64,000 nt of DNA, from the NCBI GenBank assembly GCA_037013685.1, contig CM072886.1, positions 60,938,933 to 61,002,932 of the forward strand, given 5' to 3'. The notes beneath the pieces are model-generated. The model did not search any database, was not told where the DNA came from, and was given only the letters and a program-made list of their open reading frames with translations. This DNA is from Acridotheres tristis. Lineage: Eukaryota; Chordata; Aves; Passeriformes; Sturnidae. The position numbers and the translations under genes are program-made. Positions 1 through 15,900 of this stretch are shown piece by piece; position 1 is the first letter of the stretch, and every line of letters starts with the position of its first letter.

Positions 1-917
1 GTGGAACATGACCAAAAAAATCAGCTCCTTGAATTTTACTGTCCCAAAATCTATATGGAAACTGCAAGGCAATCTAGAAAGATATTAAAAAATGTAATTT
101 AAGCATTTCATACCACAAAACTCATAACAGGATATGGTATAGGTCTTTCTAATACATTTTTCTGTTTCCACTCATTTAGACACAGCTGTTCCTATGAGTG
201 GGTCTCAACAGAGAATATATGAACCTGTCCTCCAAGGGGGACAGGCAAAGAAAAAAAAAAAAGTCATAAACTGCAAATGCACAGAATATCAAATCCACAA
301 TGGAAGAAATTGTGTAAACTGCTCAAGAAATTCAGCAGGTTTTTTGAAAACTTAATTATAACTTAAATGAGCGGCATCCTGTATTTGGAGTTTCTTAATC
401 TTGTCTTTAAATTTCAACATTGTTATAATCCTGTTTCTGGCATTATTTGGTACTCTTTTGTTCTAAGCACACATCTTACTGGGGAGCTTTTCAGGAGAGG
501 CTGTGTTTTTGTATTGGGAAAGGGTAGGAGGTTTTACACTGGTCAAACACACAACTTCCAGTATTCCTTTGCCAATACTTTATGAATTTACTAGGTTAAA
601 ATGACCTTAAATAAACACATCACTGGAATTCTGAAAGATCCAAGACCATCATGAATCAAAATTAGGCACAAAATGTCTAAGCCATGAAATTCTTCTGCGA
701 AGTTTCTTTGAAAACGCCATTAAGTTGTGAAATCTAAGAGACAGAAATACATGTGATCCCCAATAACATTTTGCTCTCCTGGGCTACTGTATGCAAGTAA
801 AACATAAATGTATGTTTATGCATCATAAACCCTGATAAATACACTGCAAAAACAACAGGGACGAAACAGCCAATGTTTCTCTGAAAAGAAAATTCAAGAT
901 AATATGAAATCACTTAC
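1..917. other. KDM1B intron (partial)
   Basis: AT-rich sequence 3' (leftwards) of the last visible KDM1B exon. The next expected coding segment (human IALQFPYRFWDSK region) was not found here, so the following exon lies outside the window. No other feature was seen. Confidence 0.8.
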
Positions 918-3900
918 TTTCTCAATAACTCCTGCTCCCAAACTATTAATGGCTTTAATTTTCTTTTCTGACAGTGGAGGATTAAACTGAATGGCATTTT
1001 TCTGAAGAAGGGCCAGTGGTACGGTCACTAATACCTGAAAGAAATAGCTACAATCACAACAGTACCAAAACCTGAATACAGCACTTGAACCTCACAACAT
1101 CCTCCTAACTATCCTGGATTATGCTAGTAGGATACAGCGTAATAATGCACCAGACATTTCTAGATTAGTGTCTGGTTTTAGTTCCCATTAATGGGAAACA
1201 CACGCCTTACATTCAGGTGAGAACACATCCCACAGTTCACTGATTTTAAGTCATAGTCTGTTGAGCTGCTTGTATCACAGTGGCTAACCATGCTACCAAT
1301 ACTTCAGTAAATGATAATCAATGGCTCTCAGATTAACAAAACTGTCTGTTTGAAATGATGGATAGTCAGTGATTTAGTTTGAATTCCTTCAGAGATGCCT
1401 GCTCTTTAAAATACACCCAGTAACACTGTTGATGTCAATCAAATCTTTATCAAGTTTATGTATCATTTTAAAAATTACTGAAAGCTAAATTACTCAGCAT
1501 GAAGAAGGTGGGGATACAGGGAATAAGAGAGACTGAGAAACAGAGATTGTCAACTCCTGGAAATTTAACAAGATACACCTGCTAAGTGGAGTAAAGCTGA
1601 GCTGGGAATGGAAGTAGAAAACATAAATGTCACTTCAAAGACCAGATAAAAATCGATTTGCTTCGCACTGTTAGTACTACCCTTTATAGTCCTTAGTTTT
1701 TTCAAATCAGCTCATACTGAAATCTCAAGCAGGCTCACCAAAAATTAGGCTCTAGGACACCCAAATAAAGGCCACTAAAATACATGAGTATTCATCTTTG
1801 AATGTGGAGAAAATGGACTAAATAGTGTTCTGAGAGAAAGAAAAAAAGGACATGTACTGTGCGTTCTCTAAAATTCTTAGTCTTGACTCATACTTGTACC
1901 TTTTGTGTTGTCCACACTGTTCCATCTGCAGTAGTGACCTGCACTTCTTCACCAGAATAATCAATACTCTGAACCTATTGAAAGACATATTGAGAGATTG
2001 CACTACAAAATGTATGCAATGCAAATTCCAGCAAGGATAGCTAAAATAGCACTGGTCAGCAATCTAGAAAGTGAATAACACAAATTTCCAGAGAAATCCT
2101 GAAAGACAAAGAATAGCTTCTGTGAAGCTGAAAAAGAAAAAAATCATGATTCTAACATGTAAGATCATCGTATCATAATATTTAAGTACTGATAGTCCTC
2201 AGGGAGAATTTAATAAATATTGAAATTGTCCTCTTGGTTTATTTTAAAGCCAAATTGAAACAGTAACAGGAACAGATTCTCCTGGTCCCAAATACAAATA
2301 TATGACTGAGTTTTTCAAAGCAATCCAAGATAGGCACTGTCCTGGATTAACGTTTTCCAGACTCACTGGGAAATTCAGCCGGATGTCCAGCCCTTCTGCC
2401 AACTTATCAATCACAGTTGAATATCCCACAGTTAGAAGAGTGTGATCTCCAGCAAACTGGGCAAAAAATTCATTGTGGTCCCATGAGCGTGCAGATACCT
2501 GTGGACAGAACATAACTGGCTGTTTCTACTAGTGTGGAGATATGGGTACTATGAAAAGTTCCACAGTTTAGAAGAAGCCACCCTAGCCCCTTTGCAACTG
2601 GAAAAAAAACATGTAGCACTAGAATTTATGGCAATGCTGACAAAATCTACATGTTTATTTACTTAATGCTAGTACATAACATATGAATTGCTGGATTAAG
2701 AAGTCATAACATAGGTTGGTCACTAGCAGGAAATTTATGGCTCTGCTTAGTAGAGAAAACAAGGAAAATAGTACAAAACTCCAGGTGAATTGTAGAGTAT
2801 TTATTTCAGTTGTCTGTATCTAGCAAAGTAATCAGATTTTACAGCCTTAGGACTTTATATAAAAATGGAAATACCCTATTTCCCAACATGAAGGGGAAAA
2901 TAAGACACAAGACAAACCTAACTCCATGGAATTTTTCTGTCACTTTGGAGGTTATTCCACATACCTTTCAATGACCTCGTCTCCCAGCCCCTGCAACCTT
3001 ATAGTTAATAAAACAGTGGTATTTGCACTAAGTAGTTGCTGCTTAGCAGTGAAAATTCCGAAACAACTCTGAAACTACTATTCAGATGCCAATTCCCATC
3101 ATTGCAAATGCATAAAATCAATCATATTTTGATTTTTAAATTGAAAGTAAGGTAGATTTTCGCATCTTTCTTAATTCCCTTGGGTGCTTATGGAATATGA
3201 AAACTTCACATAAAATATTTTCCAGTGATTGGTCTAGTATAGCATTGTCTTGAAGATTTTTTGTTATGCTGTTGTGTGCTTCTCAGTTCAGATTTGTGCT
3301 TCTGCACCTATCAGTCAGCTGTCCCACTGCTGTAGTAGAATTGACACTAAATGTCTCTGAATGTAGCAACAGGACTGAGTAAACAATGCACTGCCAACAA
3401 TATGATACTGTTGTATTTCCTGGAGCTGCTTGGTTAAAACTGAAGTCAGGAGGGCAGCCAAGTATCATGTAGCCAAGAGAGTACCTGGGAGTACTGGGGC
3501 TCACCTCCAGGGGGTTGGAACACTTCAGGAGTCAAATGCGTTTATTCTCAAGATACCTCAATTTCTAAACAGAACTGAGAAGCAGAAGCCACACTCAGCA
3601 TCTGAGGAGGAGTAACTCTCCTGTGAATCACATCACCCAGCATCTCAGCAAAATGCTCAGCTCCCTTCTAACCATCTACTCTCAGCTTCTACTTAAAGAG
3701 CTCCTCGCTGGAAGCACGTCAGGAACTCCCATCAGATTAAATACAGCAGTGTTGGAGTCAGTGTCCCAGTGCTTTCAAACAACAGGTTATGGGTGTGGGA
3801 ACAGACGGGATAGCTGATTCTTCCTGTAGGGCCATAGAATGCATCAGGTGATTTCTCAGTGTCACTTCCAACTGTCTTGTATGAAGCTCAGTCACTTCAG

Positions 3901-6900
3901 AACACAGCTGTCAAAACTCACCTGAGAGAGATTGCTGCCACAGGCATATTCCAAATTACTGAGATGGAACTGTAATACTTTTTCTTCCAGCTCACTGAAC
4001 TGGATACCAGACTCCTGAATAAAGGCTTTATAGATCTCCTGTATTTTTTCTGTGAAAGAACACATTTAAAATGAGAATATATGACAATCTGTCAGAAGTG
4101 CTACTGCATTTCAACATGCTGTTCCTGGATCACAAGATTTTCACACTAATTGCTAATTTGAACCAAGACGTTTTTCTTCTCATAGAAAAAAAATGAACAA
4201 ACAAAAAAAAACCCGCAAGATCTTTCCAGTGATAAAGTGCATCTTTGTTGTTTACTCACAGGTTTCTGAGTGAGACAGGAGAGAAATTAATTGTTTAGCT
4301 ATCATCAATATACAGTTGAAGATTTCACATAAAAACCACTTTAAGATAATGGAGGATCCTTGCAAATAAATCCTGATTATTTTTACAAAATCAAAGAACT
4401 GAGAAATTTGATCAGGGTTCACTGAAAAACATAGGAGTTATTAATTCTGTCTCACAGAATCCATGCTGAAGAGATTTGGGAGGCAGACATTTCTGAGCAA
4501 GTTTATTTTTTGCTGCTGAGTTTACAAGCTGTAAGTGTGGTGGGAGGCGTTACCAATGGAGATGGGACTATTCTTGCCAGCAGAAGGCTTTGACCAGGCT
4601 CTTTTTTAGGCAGATTAGTCAGAAAGTATAAGAGCTAAGTCTAGCTATGGTCTGCTTCAGCCAGAAGCAGATCTTTTCAACTGCTAGTTACACTAGTTAT
4701 ACTGAAAAAGCTACCTCATGAAAACATGTATAATGAAAAGATACAATATCAGAAATATCTATTGGATTTAAGGTCAGATGGACAGCCATACATTTCTAAA
4801 AATGTCTGATGTGAGAGCCAATTTTATATAGAACACAGCCAACATCTTCATTTTTCAATACGTCTCACTTACCACCAAGGGGAACATCTTGATGTTGGGT
4901 TTTATCTTTTCTCCACTCAGAGACAACATCTAGGATGGCATTGAAATGAAAGTCCATACGTTTATCAATAGTGGGATCTGTTATCCTTCCACCTTCCTGG
5001 ATCAAGTCACATTTCTCCCCTAGTTTGTGCATTTTAATGCCAAGCTTAAGAAAAAGACATTTTATTGCTTTTTTAAGTATGGAAAAACTACAGCACCCAG
5101 CCTGCTCAAAGTTACTTAACATAAGGTGAATGCCTCAGATTTAAGTGACACCATTTAAAAAACATCAATAATTTTACTCAGAGTAACTCTTGTTCTCTTC
5201 AAACTGGAATACAAACAATCCTTCTATCTGTTAATTGTCCACAAATTGGTTTTTCCCACCTTTCCATCCTTTCCTTTATTGGGAATTTGCAGAAACCTCC
5301 TCTGCAACTTTCCTGTCAGGCAAAGGCTAGTACAGAAATTTAGAGTCTGGTAATCAAATATGATGAACTAGTCTCCTTTACTTCTACATCAGTTTATTTT
5401 CTAAATCACAATTAAAATCAGTTACTTTCTAGAACTGTTTGGTATCTGGGGCCCAAACAGTTCCCTGAATTCAGGAACTGACAGAACATTGCTTATCAGT
5501 TACCACCAATGTTATTAGCAACCAAGCAAAGAAGCAGATTATTTGGAATTAAACCTTCCTTTGCTTGCCCAACCTGCATGGAAATCACAACAGAGGTAAA
5601 TTCAAATAAAGATCGTTTTGTGTTCTACAGAGTCAATCCAGAGAAAATTGCACAAACATAATGCTAATTTCTTCCTAGGGTCTTGTTACTTAGGGCATGC
5701 TCCAGTGTTTTTCACATATCCTCACGTCTCTCTAGGCTGTTGGTCACCCCTGTAGATCTTAAGATGCAGTCGTACTTTCAGTGAAAAAATATATTAAATG
5801 ACCACAAAGGGATGACTATCTGAAGTGTATCCAGAAGCCATTGTACCCCACTTCATAAATAAAACATGAGTTTTTAAAAAACTTAGAATTTCTTCATGGC
5901 ACTACAGGGCACTAAACAATTCAAACAGCATGGGCTGGATTTGCATGTGTTTATGAGCAAAACTCAGGTTCCACATGGAGAAATTCAGATTCCTACCTCC
6001 AAAAAATCTCAACTAAATCACCAGTTCATAAGAATTTTTAAAGAAATTGAACCACAGCATGTTTGCATCAGTAGCAATTTAATTGTTGGACATGTTAATC
6101 TTAGCTTGTGCAGAATTTAACTAGAAAAAATGAGAGGCAGCCAAGGCAAATCCATCCCAGAAGCAGTAGCCTCCAACAGTAAAGCTTTTCTCAGGCCTAA
6201 AGAAGGCTGCTGGGGACCTCTTGCGTTACTATCTCTAGAAAAGAGGTGAAAAGTGGTTTCTTCTGGTTCTGAAGCTGGAGCCACCTTGCTTTTCTTCACA
6301 TAATGTGCCTGAAACCATTCTACAGCCTTTCTCTATTCCCAGCTGTCGTCAAAGATATATTAGCAACATAGAGTTTACTTACAATGCAGAACAGGATTTT
6401 AATCATGTCACAAGAAAAGGACTCCCACCCTTACCCAGCCATCTGAGCCTGGCTTTAACAAGATTTTCACTAGTGATAATCATGACCACTGCAGGAACCC
6501 ACTTGCTCACACATTAGTGCCATTGGGTTGTTGACACATCCATTGACGATTTGTGCACCTCTTCCAACAGTGACTCCTGTGAATGTCTTATCATCCCACA
6601 CTCGGCCACCAATTCTGTCTTTAGCTTCTAAGACAAAAACCTGTGGCAAAATGCAGCTTAGTAAATTGCAAGATTTAATTCTGCTAAATATATCTGTTCA
6701 ACTCCAGAGCAAAGGAGAAAACAAAACACAAAAAAAAAAAATCCCAGAGCAATCCAGCAATCTATCTTAACGCTTTTTTCATTTCTGGATTATTTGTAGT
6801 TAATTTATTCATTTAAATCATCTTAGAAAGGTTACACTTTGGGATATACATATACAAATATAACTGTTACTTCAGAAACAATCCTAACAAAAATAAGCCT

Positions 6901-9900
6901 TGTTTTTAAAAAAGCTGAAGATTTATTCAGGAAATCTCAAAACTGGAGTTTAAGGCATGCTACAGGCTATTAAACACAATGATCTGGGTGCAGTGTCTAT
7001 ACAAAATATATGCTACATGCTGTTTAATCTTAGATACAAATAAATGCTGGTTTTAAACAGCAGGTTTACTCAGTAAAACCCCAGATTTCACAAATAAATT
7101 TGGATGCCCTGTACATATATATACATACTTGTTTGTAACAAGAATGTAGGCTTTTTCTTTTTGATGAACAACACTTTTCAAAGCAAAGGAAGTCTGATTT
7201 TTTTAAGGAGTGTACTCTAAAGCTTCTTACCTTAATTCCAAAGTTGTGCAGTTGCCGGGCTGCTGCTAATCCTGCTGCACCAGCCCCAACAATAATGACA
7301 GATTTCTAAAAAATATTAAAGTATTTAAATAAAAATAGTTAGAAATAAAATACAAATTGTAATTTCACTCTCATTTGCTAAAGGTAAAAATGTTTGTAGG
7401 TTTCAGAAGTCTAGGCTCTCTTGTCATCTAATGTAATATGTGATAACTTTTAAAGATGGCAGAGCATTTAATATAGAAAAAAGATCAGTGGTAGCTTTGA
7501 AAATAGTTAGAACTTTTAAGGACTTCAAAAGAAGATTCCGCAGTTTCTTTTAACAGAAAGAGCTGAAGTTATCAGTAACAAAAGTAGGAATCTAATTGAA
7601 TTTATCAGACAAGAAATACCTTGTAAGGACTTCAATCATAGATTGGGTTGACCAGTAAAGACTATTTTATAAATGAAAAACATCTACAAGTAGACTTTCC
7701 AAACATGACTTAAAATTTCTAGGAGATATTCTGCAGAATACATTAATTTAATAAGTTTTGGGTGCTGTCTAACAACTTGCTAGTCATAAACATGTTCCCT
7801 TTTAGTCACAGTTCTTGCAAACCAACATGAAATAGCAGTTTCCTCACCTATGTAAGCAGATGTGTATTATAGGAGACCCAGAATCTGTTTATTTTTCACA
7901 CAGTTCCCATCCATTTGAACAGCGTATGGGAAGCACAAATCCATGGGAATGAATTCCATAGATTTTAGTGGGAAAAAAAATGTTTCTTGGAAGGAGTCTA
8001 ATTTATGTAATTTCTATGCCCATTGAAGACATAAGAGAACAATGTTAAAAACTTCCCACGTATTAGGTTTTAGATGTAATTTTACCTATCATTCCATCCA
8101 TTTATGTAAATGAGCCAAAAATCCAGAACAAAAAGAAATGATTGCATGCACCATGTAGTCTTCTAGCACTAATAACGTAGGGATTATTACAGCAACTTAC
8201 ATTGTGGTATTCCTTAGGAAGAAGGTACTGGTCAGGACTGACTGACAAAATCCCTGTATTAATTAGCCCTTTCCTTGTCATAAAATACAAGATCCTCTCC
8301 ATTTCCTGTACACAGCGGATCCGCACAAGCCCCCGAACAATTATATGATGGATACATTTTTGAGGGGTGAGAGCCTCCTGCCAAGGAGAAAGGAAGAATA
8401 GAGATTGTTGGTTTTCTAATATTCCATTTATTCATATGTTTGCATCATATTTGAACTGTAAACCAAATGGTAAAAAATCATGACTCAAGCTTCTGAGAGC
8501 ATTTAAAAAGATTTTTTGTGGAAATTTCTTGTTAGTGAGCTTTAGACAGTAAGGTAACAATTTATTAAACAAGATTAGCATGAAATAAAACCATGGTGTG
8601 TTCCAGTAGTACAGTAATGGTATTGAAACAGATTCCTGTTTACAAAATGAATCTACATGGTGGCAATGATCACAATGCCATTCCAGTAAAATCCATTCCA
8701 AAATAGCATTCTGAGGGAAAAAGAGATTAATTTCCAAAACCTTTCACATAAATGCAGACATCCATACCAGAAAGCTTTGGTATGTGGAACTTCAACATTT
8801 CTATTGAAGGCAGTGCCATAGGCTTGCCTAAATAAAATGACAATCACTTCCCTGTCCAACAATCAGGTTAAAAAAATAAAAAATCATAAAGCACAACAAA
8901 ACACTGTTTATATGTGTTCAAGCATCCCTTTAAAAAGTTAATAGCTGGGCAGGCACTATAGAGTTTTAATAATTTAAAAACTTTTGATTTTTACTGCTGA
9001 AGAAGCTCCTATGCATGAGAAGAGGAGGAGAGAGGAGAGAGACTCTCAACCTCAAAACCCAGCCAAACTTAGAATGAATTTTCAAAAACATGGGAGCAAT
9101 TTTTCTGGTGCATAAGGAGACATCCAAGAAGTGAGTCCCATCCCAGAAAAGCTGTTTCCGTTTTTAAACAAACAAATTAACTGTCTGCATCTCTTACCTT
9201 GCAGTTTGTGTACCACAGAGCCAAAATCAAGTTTCTCAACGCCAGGTACATGGTAGGGTCTCGTGAATATTCTGGGAACTCATAGAGCTCATCCAGTTCC
9301 ATGACATCTGGCCTCACACAAAGTGCTTTCCCACATTCATTGGGCTGGTAAAAAGGCTGGAAATACTTGTTCATGCCTGCAACTGAATAAAGACGTACCA
9401 GGAATTAGTCATACTCCATTATATCTTCATTGCTTCCTTCTCCCTCTAAAACAATCCACTGGCCTCACACAGATAACAAGGAAGGAAGCTTTCCAGTCTC
9501 TAGGTACCTCTAGAATGATTCCATTTACATGGCCCTCCTCTCTCCTGCCCTCTAGGCTGTGCATTAATTATTGTCCTGCTGCCTCATGGGTACACCTTGG
9601 ACCTATCAGAGCTGAAGTTTTGTCAAAGAAACAGTAATGTTTCATGGTGCTCCAATGCCATGAGGAGTCAAACAAGGAGTAGGATCTAAATTCAAGTCTG
9701 AGGACTAGCATCACTGTACAGACTCAGGCAGTACTCTGAACACCTTTCTTCTTCAACTCCCAATACTGCCCAGAGGGGGTAATAATTAATCATCTTCCAC
9801 TTTCAGTATTGGTAACTCTATGTAATGAAGTTTTCTGTTAAGCAGATATAACATCTGTTGAATGTATGAACAGATTTATTTCCAACACCTAAGGAGAACA

Positions 9901-12900
9901 AAGCCTGCTAAGACAACACATAAGCTGAAATTTCCTCAAAGCACTCTGAGTATGAAAATCCTGAATTACCTCTCTCTATACCTGACCAATTCTGCCAATC
10001 TGCACTCCCAGGCTGTCACTATCCAAAAACAAAACAAAACAACCCTAAACAGAATCTGAGTGCCTTATGAAATCAAGTTCTTTTCTTCAAAGCCCCAAAG
10101 ATCTACAATATCAAAACTAGCAGAATCCTAGAGTTTTTTGATAAATCTTCATTTCCTTAAGAATGCAAACAGTCTTTAAGTACCCACGTGGTAATTTCCT
10201 GTTTCTATACACAAATGACAGTGGCACACAGAAAGCTTCTGCAGTCTGTGCTTACTCCCTAAAGAAAACCATTAGAAATGTATTACCTTTATCTTACAAA
10301 CAAGCGAATGGCATCAAACGACAGAGGCAGTCACAGAGAGACTGTGTATTAGTGCTGAGAACAGAACAAGTGTTCTGAATCAGGGCAATTAACGTGCCTT
10401 ATAAACTCAGTTATGAGACAAAATTTATCACACCTATTTAAGCAACAGAGCCCTGCAGATGGCCCTTACCAGTGACATTAGGCACGCTCTTTAGGTGCTC
10501 TAACTTCACAAGGTTGGATTCACCAGGTAAGCGATTAGTGCTGGTACAGGATGGACTCATGCCCACGCAGTCTGGATAATATGCAGCTAGAAAGGGAGCT
10601 GCCACACTGTCTTTCAGCAAAGGAGGGAGTATGAGCATGGAGTACCACCAATGGTCTGAAACTTCAGCCACTCTCTGGCCAAGTGGAGAAGTGAAGGAAA
10701 GAGGGGAGAAGAGAACACGTCAGTACTTAAAAACGTTGGAAAATTAACCAATTTTCCCCCTCCCTCCAAAAGTGAGACCAAAAAGCACTAGAAGTACCAA
10801 TCTCAGAATTGCAAGTCATAGTCATAAAAACATTTTCTCTCTCTCTTTCCTCTTCCTCAGCCTGACACAGAAAACCTGTAGTACTGATCTCAGACATGGA
10901 GCTGAAACTTCACAAACTCCATACCATGTGGAAAGCAAACAAATGAGACATGCCATAACAACACTTCTATGCCTTATCAGGCCCTTTATAAAACATTTAC
11001 AGTCACTTATGCATCCAGAAATCTGAACTTAGTTCTAAGTCCACACTAACTGATCAATTTAATTTAGGTTCTGCTATCCCCACCAAAGACCTTCTAGAAC
11101 CCTAAGAAACACTACTGATTCACTCTTAATTTACAAGTCGGACATGCATTAGGGAAACAAAGCCACAAAGCCTCTACAGGAGTCAACAATAAGCCTGAAT
11201 GCATTCCCTGTGATAGAAATACGTCAGGTACACTTGTGAACATGGCTTATTGAACATAAGTTTATATGATATCAGAAATGCAGGGTGACATGATCACAAA
11301 CCCCTTGAAATACTAACATACATCTTGTATGTACATATTGTATTATGAGGGAGAGGAGAGAGAAAACATGCTTAGGTGTTCTCTTGCAGTCTTCAAAAAA
11401 GTGAGACTAGCTTGACTAAAGATAGCAATCACCTGAAAGACAATGAAATTTTAGGATGAGGAATTTTACTTGAAAGCTGGCAACTGAATACTATTTTTCC
11501 TGATCAAAAATGAAAATTAGGAGTAAACTTTGAGTCACAAGCCACAACTAAAAGATACCACAACCCACTTGAAAGTTACTTAGTATGGTAAAGGAAAAGA
11601 GGAAAAAGATGAAAAAGATTTGCTCTGTTGCAAATAGTGTCTGAGAGTTTCCTGAGCAAAATGCTTAAGTACTGACATAATTGGCCAAAGAACCAAAATA
11701 AAAAAGGAAATAAACATGCCATACTTTAAGATTGCATTCATATTCTAGGACAAATGAGGAAGAACAGCCACTACTCACCAAGTCCTCAGGCATGGAACAC
11801 TGGTCTGAGCCCTCAGTCTGAAAGAAAAGTGAATGGTATGTGACCTATTCTTAAGCTGTATGGAAAAAAATTAAGTATAAAGCAAAATAATTTTCTATAA
11901 TTCTCTAAATTTTTATAAAAAGTGCTTAGTGTTCTGTAGTAGACATAATTGTTAAAAAAAAGTAGAGAAATGTATAGGTTAAAAACACAATACACTATAA
12001 AGCAAAAGCACTATAAAAATGTTTCTCATTTGTTAAGTTAGTTTCTACTGATCAGACATTAAAATATACATTCTATTCTATAAAATGGGGTGGAACACTG
12101 AAACAAACAAATTCAGGAAAAAAAATACAGGATTTTACAGAAAAATTCTGGAAATATCCCCATTTTTCCAGAGCAAGTCTTCTAGTCTAGACTATAAAAG
12201 CGTTTCTTCTTTATTTTAAGAATATCTTTATCACAGAGTTTCAAAATTAAATGCTGACCCTTCAGGTTTTCATATGGTCACCATTTTCATGTTATTTTTT
12301 TTCATGCTCTAAGAGCCATATAGTTTCTATGGCACTTTAAGATCTCTTTCAAATTTCAGGAGTTATCTTCATGCTAAAGCTGAAACTTTTAATGTAAAAC
12401 TCCATCACAGACTTGATAACAATTAGGAAAAGCTCATTGGGCTTTTCAAATGCTTCCCTCAATAATGAAGAATGGCCAAACAAAACTGAAATGAGCATTT
12501 TGGTGTATGTCTATTTTGTACATGCTGATAATAATCCCCTAGCTGAAGGATTTTACAATTGCCTGTGCAGACAAAGATATTTCAGATACTTCTTTCTTGA
12601 CATTTCCTGCCATAAAACAAAACATCCAAGCAGCATGTAGGCCTGTCACTGTGCAGCTCTCCAGGCCATCAGATTATCATTTTGACATTAGAGACACTGA
12701 GCAGCAAGCAAGAAGAAATTAATTTCTGCAAACAAGAAATACCAACTTGATAAGTTTCAATATAAGCAAAACTGTTGTATGGTACCTTGGTGGAATTGTT
12801 CAGTTTCATACCACATCTGTAGGTTTTTGCTATTTGTGGTGTCAGCTGGATTTCCTTTGTCAGCTGACGCCATTTACCACATTCTGGCTTTGTGCACTGC

Positions 12901-15900
12901 ACCTACAAGTCGAAAAACAAACATGTTTTTACTTGTTGCTTGTGATTACAGATAAGATTAATGCAACTTATAAAACCAATTAGAAAGAAGCCAGACGTGA
13001 GAAAGTTGTAAAATATAATTGTTAGATATGTTCTTGTCATCATATCATAATTATCAGGTCATAAGTAGTGTTTGATCTACAGAAATCTTGTATTCATCTC
13101 CTGCAAAACTGAATTTCTGCACAGAACCTAAGGCCAAAATTAATTCAATTCCCCATTACTATGGTCTTTGGTAGACTTTGCAAGCATGACTTCAAAAATA
13201 TATTCTTCATCACTTAAAGAAAAAACAAAACACCCTCAAACAAAACACCATTACCACCAAACTTCCTTTTATTCCCATCTTTCTTCTGCTCTCTTTACCA
13301 GGGAAATAAAAAATCTGATTTCAAAGTCTTTCACACTCATACTTTTCCTGCCAAATCTTATTCTACCTGAAAATCACAGCTGCTGCTTCACTGAAAAGTA
13401 ACAGAAGATTGGTCTTTGTGGGGTGTGGAGAAAGTCTCCAACAGTAGAGAAGCTGATCAGAATTTTTATCTTGAGCTTTTCCACAATCCTCTTAATACTA
13501 GGGAAAAAACCCACAAAAACTCAGCTGACCTGCTGCTCGAACAGCAGAATATCAGGAACACATCAGAACATCACATTCCTATTAAATAAATCACCTTTCA
13601 TCTTACCCAGTAAGGAAGCTGTTGATCAGCCATAAAGGCTTTTGGACTGGGCTCACTTTTACCATTGCTTGTCCAAATCCTTTTCCAGGCAGTGTATTTC
13701 TCATAACCATCTTTATGGCTAAGAAGAAAGAGAAAACAGCAAGCAGTCAGAAAACGGAATATCTAGTTCACTTCAAGCAATAGCAGTTACTCTAAAATTA
13801 GACATTTTATATAAGGTCTGTAGAGAGCACTATATTTCTACTGTTAAAAGGAGAGAATCACGGCTCTTACAACAGCAGTAAATTGCATCCTGACCATTAT
13901 GTCCAGTTGCTTGTGAGCACAATTCCTGGTATCTATGGCCTGGACTGAGTGATGGGTACTGCTGAGCACATAAGCACACAAAAGTCTTGGTAGAGCTGGA
14001 TATAACTCCCAATCAATTGGGAAGGAGCTTGGAGCTGAAAGCACTTTGTCAGCCTGACAAGAGTCTTCATAGTCACTGACCCACAAGAGTGAGACTGATT
14101 TCTAACTATTTCTTATTGCACTGCTTTAGAGAGGCAAGGTCTCCAAAATGCAGTGTAAAGTGAACTTATAAAGGAAAACACACTTACTCGTAATTGTTCT
14201 TATAATTTAAAATTCTCTGACACTGTTGTTAGAAAAGATAAAAGCTTCAAAATAATTGCACACACAAACCAACCTGCCTAAACTAATCAGTTCTGTTCAT
14301 GCTGCCCTGTTTAAGTTAATTAGTCCACACAACACCTGCAGTTTTATCAATGTCTAAGCCTCACTCTGACCAAAGCAAGCACAGAGGACCAATCTTTGTA
14401 TTATGTTTATGTACATGATGCTTCAACAGCTGTAACAGCTGCCAAAATTTATTAAGTTCTGAAAGGACACAACCTTAATTGGCAAGTCTACCTTCGGTAA
14501 TAGTAGTCAAAACACTCATTGCAGAAGTGTTCCCCACAGGACAGATGATACCATCTGGACGTATACCCATTTTTGGCACATCTGTAATGCAGGAAACATA
14601 GAAATGGTTTTATAGTACATTTAAGGGGAAAAAAAAAATCTTTCTATTGACACATTCTAGAACGTGAACAAAATATGCAGAACAAACCAGGGCTTTATGA
14701 TACATTCATGAAGGCTGACTTACACATGGCACCACAGCCATACAAATAACAATAAGGTTATTTCAATTGTCTCAAGCATTTCCAGTTCCCAAACTAAGCA
14801 ACAGCAGATGCAAGGGAGGCAAAGTGTACACAATGCACAGTTTTATAGTTGGTCTGGCTTCCAGCAGCCTCCCTTTAACAATGGTCAACTGAGCCTGTCT
14901 TTAGTATCCTCTAAGCAGGCATTTCCTGAACATGAAACAGTGAGTATGTACTGTGACACACCAAGCATTTTGGAACTGTGTAAGATGGCAAAGCTCCTCT
15001 CCACAGGAACTTAGAGTTCCTTTACATTGTCCATTTTGTTCCAATATTACTGCAAAGTAGGGAGGGATCATTTAAATTAGCATTTTTCTGGTACATGTGA
15101 TCAATTGATTCATAAGTCATTACAATGTTCTGTCTCCAGAACAACTGACAAAAACAAAGGCAAATCTGAACACAAAACAGATGTTGCCTATTTTTTTCTC
15201 ATGAACAACTTGTGATTTTAACCCAGTGAGACAAAACCCTAAGGAAGCAGTTACGCATTCTGGGCATTTGTTCTTTACTGCTCTCAAAAAGAAATATCCA
15301 TTATAAAGATTACATTAATCAGACAAAGCAATCATTCTTTACTTAGAATGCTCTCATTAAACTCAATGAAATTATAAATGTGCAAGGTAAAAAGCAGTGA
15401 CCTAAGCTACTAACTCAAATAGCCATGGAATGAGCTCATCTCAAATAGATAAAGGTGGAAGTACGCACTTGGGAGGGTGGGAAAGGTGAAAATAAAAATA
15501 TTAAAATAACAAATCAAGAAGATGAGTAAGCAGTATGCATTGTTTCCTAAATAAAAACTGTAATATCACCAATGTTGATCTCACAGGTGCTCATTTCCCA
15601 GACGAATCTCTCAGGCAACTGCCAAAACGCTTGGCTTCCCTACGACAATATCCAGAATACACTGACTTCCTGCCACCAAAGAACAATCCGTGGATATACA
15701 TAGTCTTATTTATTTTTCAGTGCTATAAAGAAGGAAAGTTTGTCTCAGTTATCAGGATGGGAGGAGTGCTATGTAACTACAATGTATCTACTTCATAATG
15801 AGGTCTAACATGTTGCCTATTATAGGTATACCTTGCCAGTATCATGCATTCAAAACCACCAGGGTCAGAGTGCAAAAGCGCTTGTGGAAATGCAGAGAAA

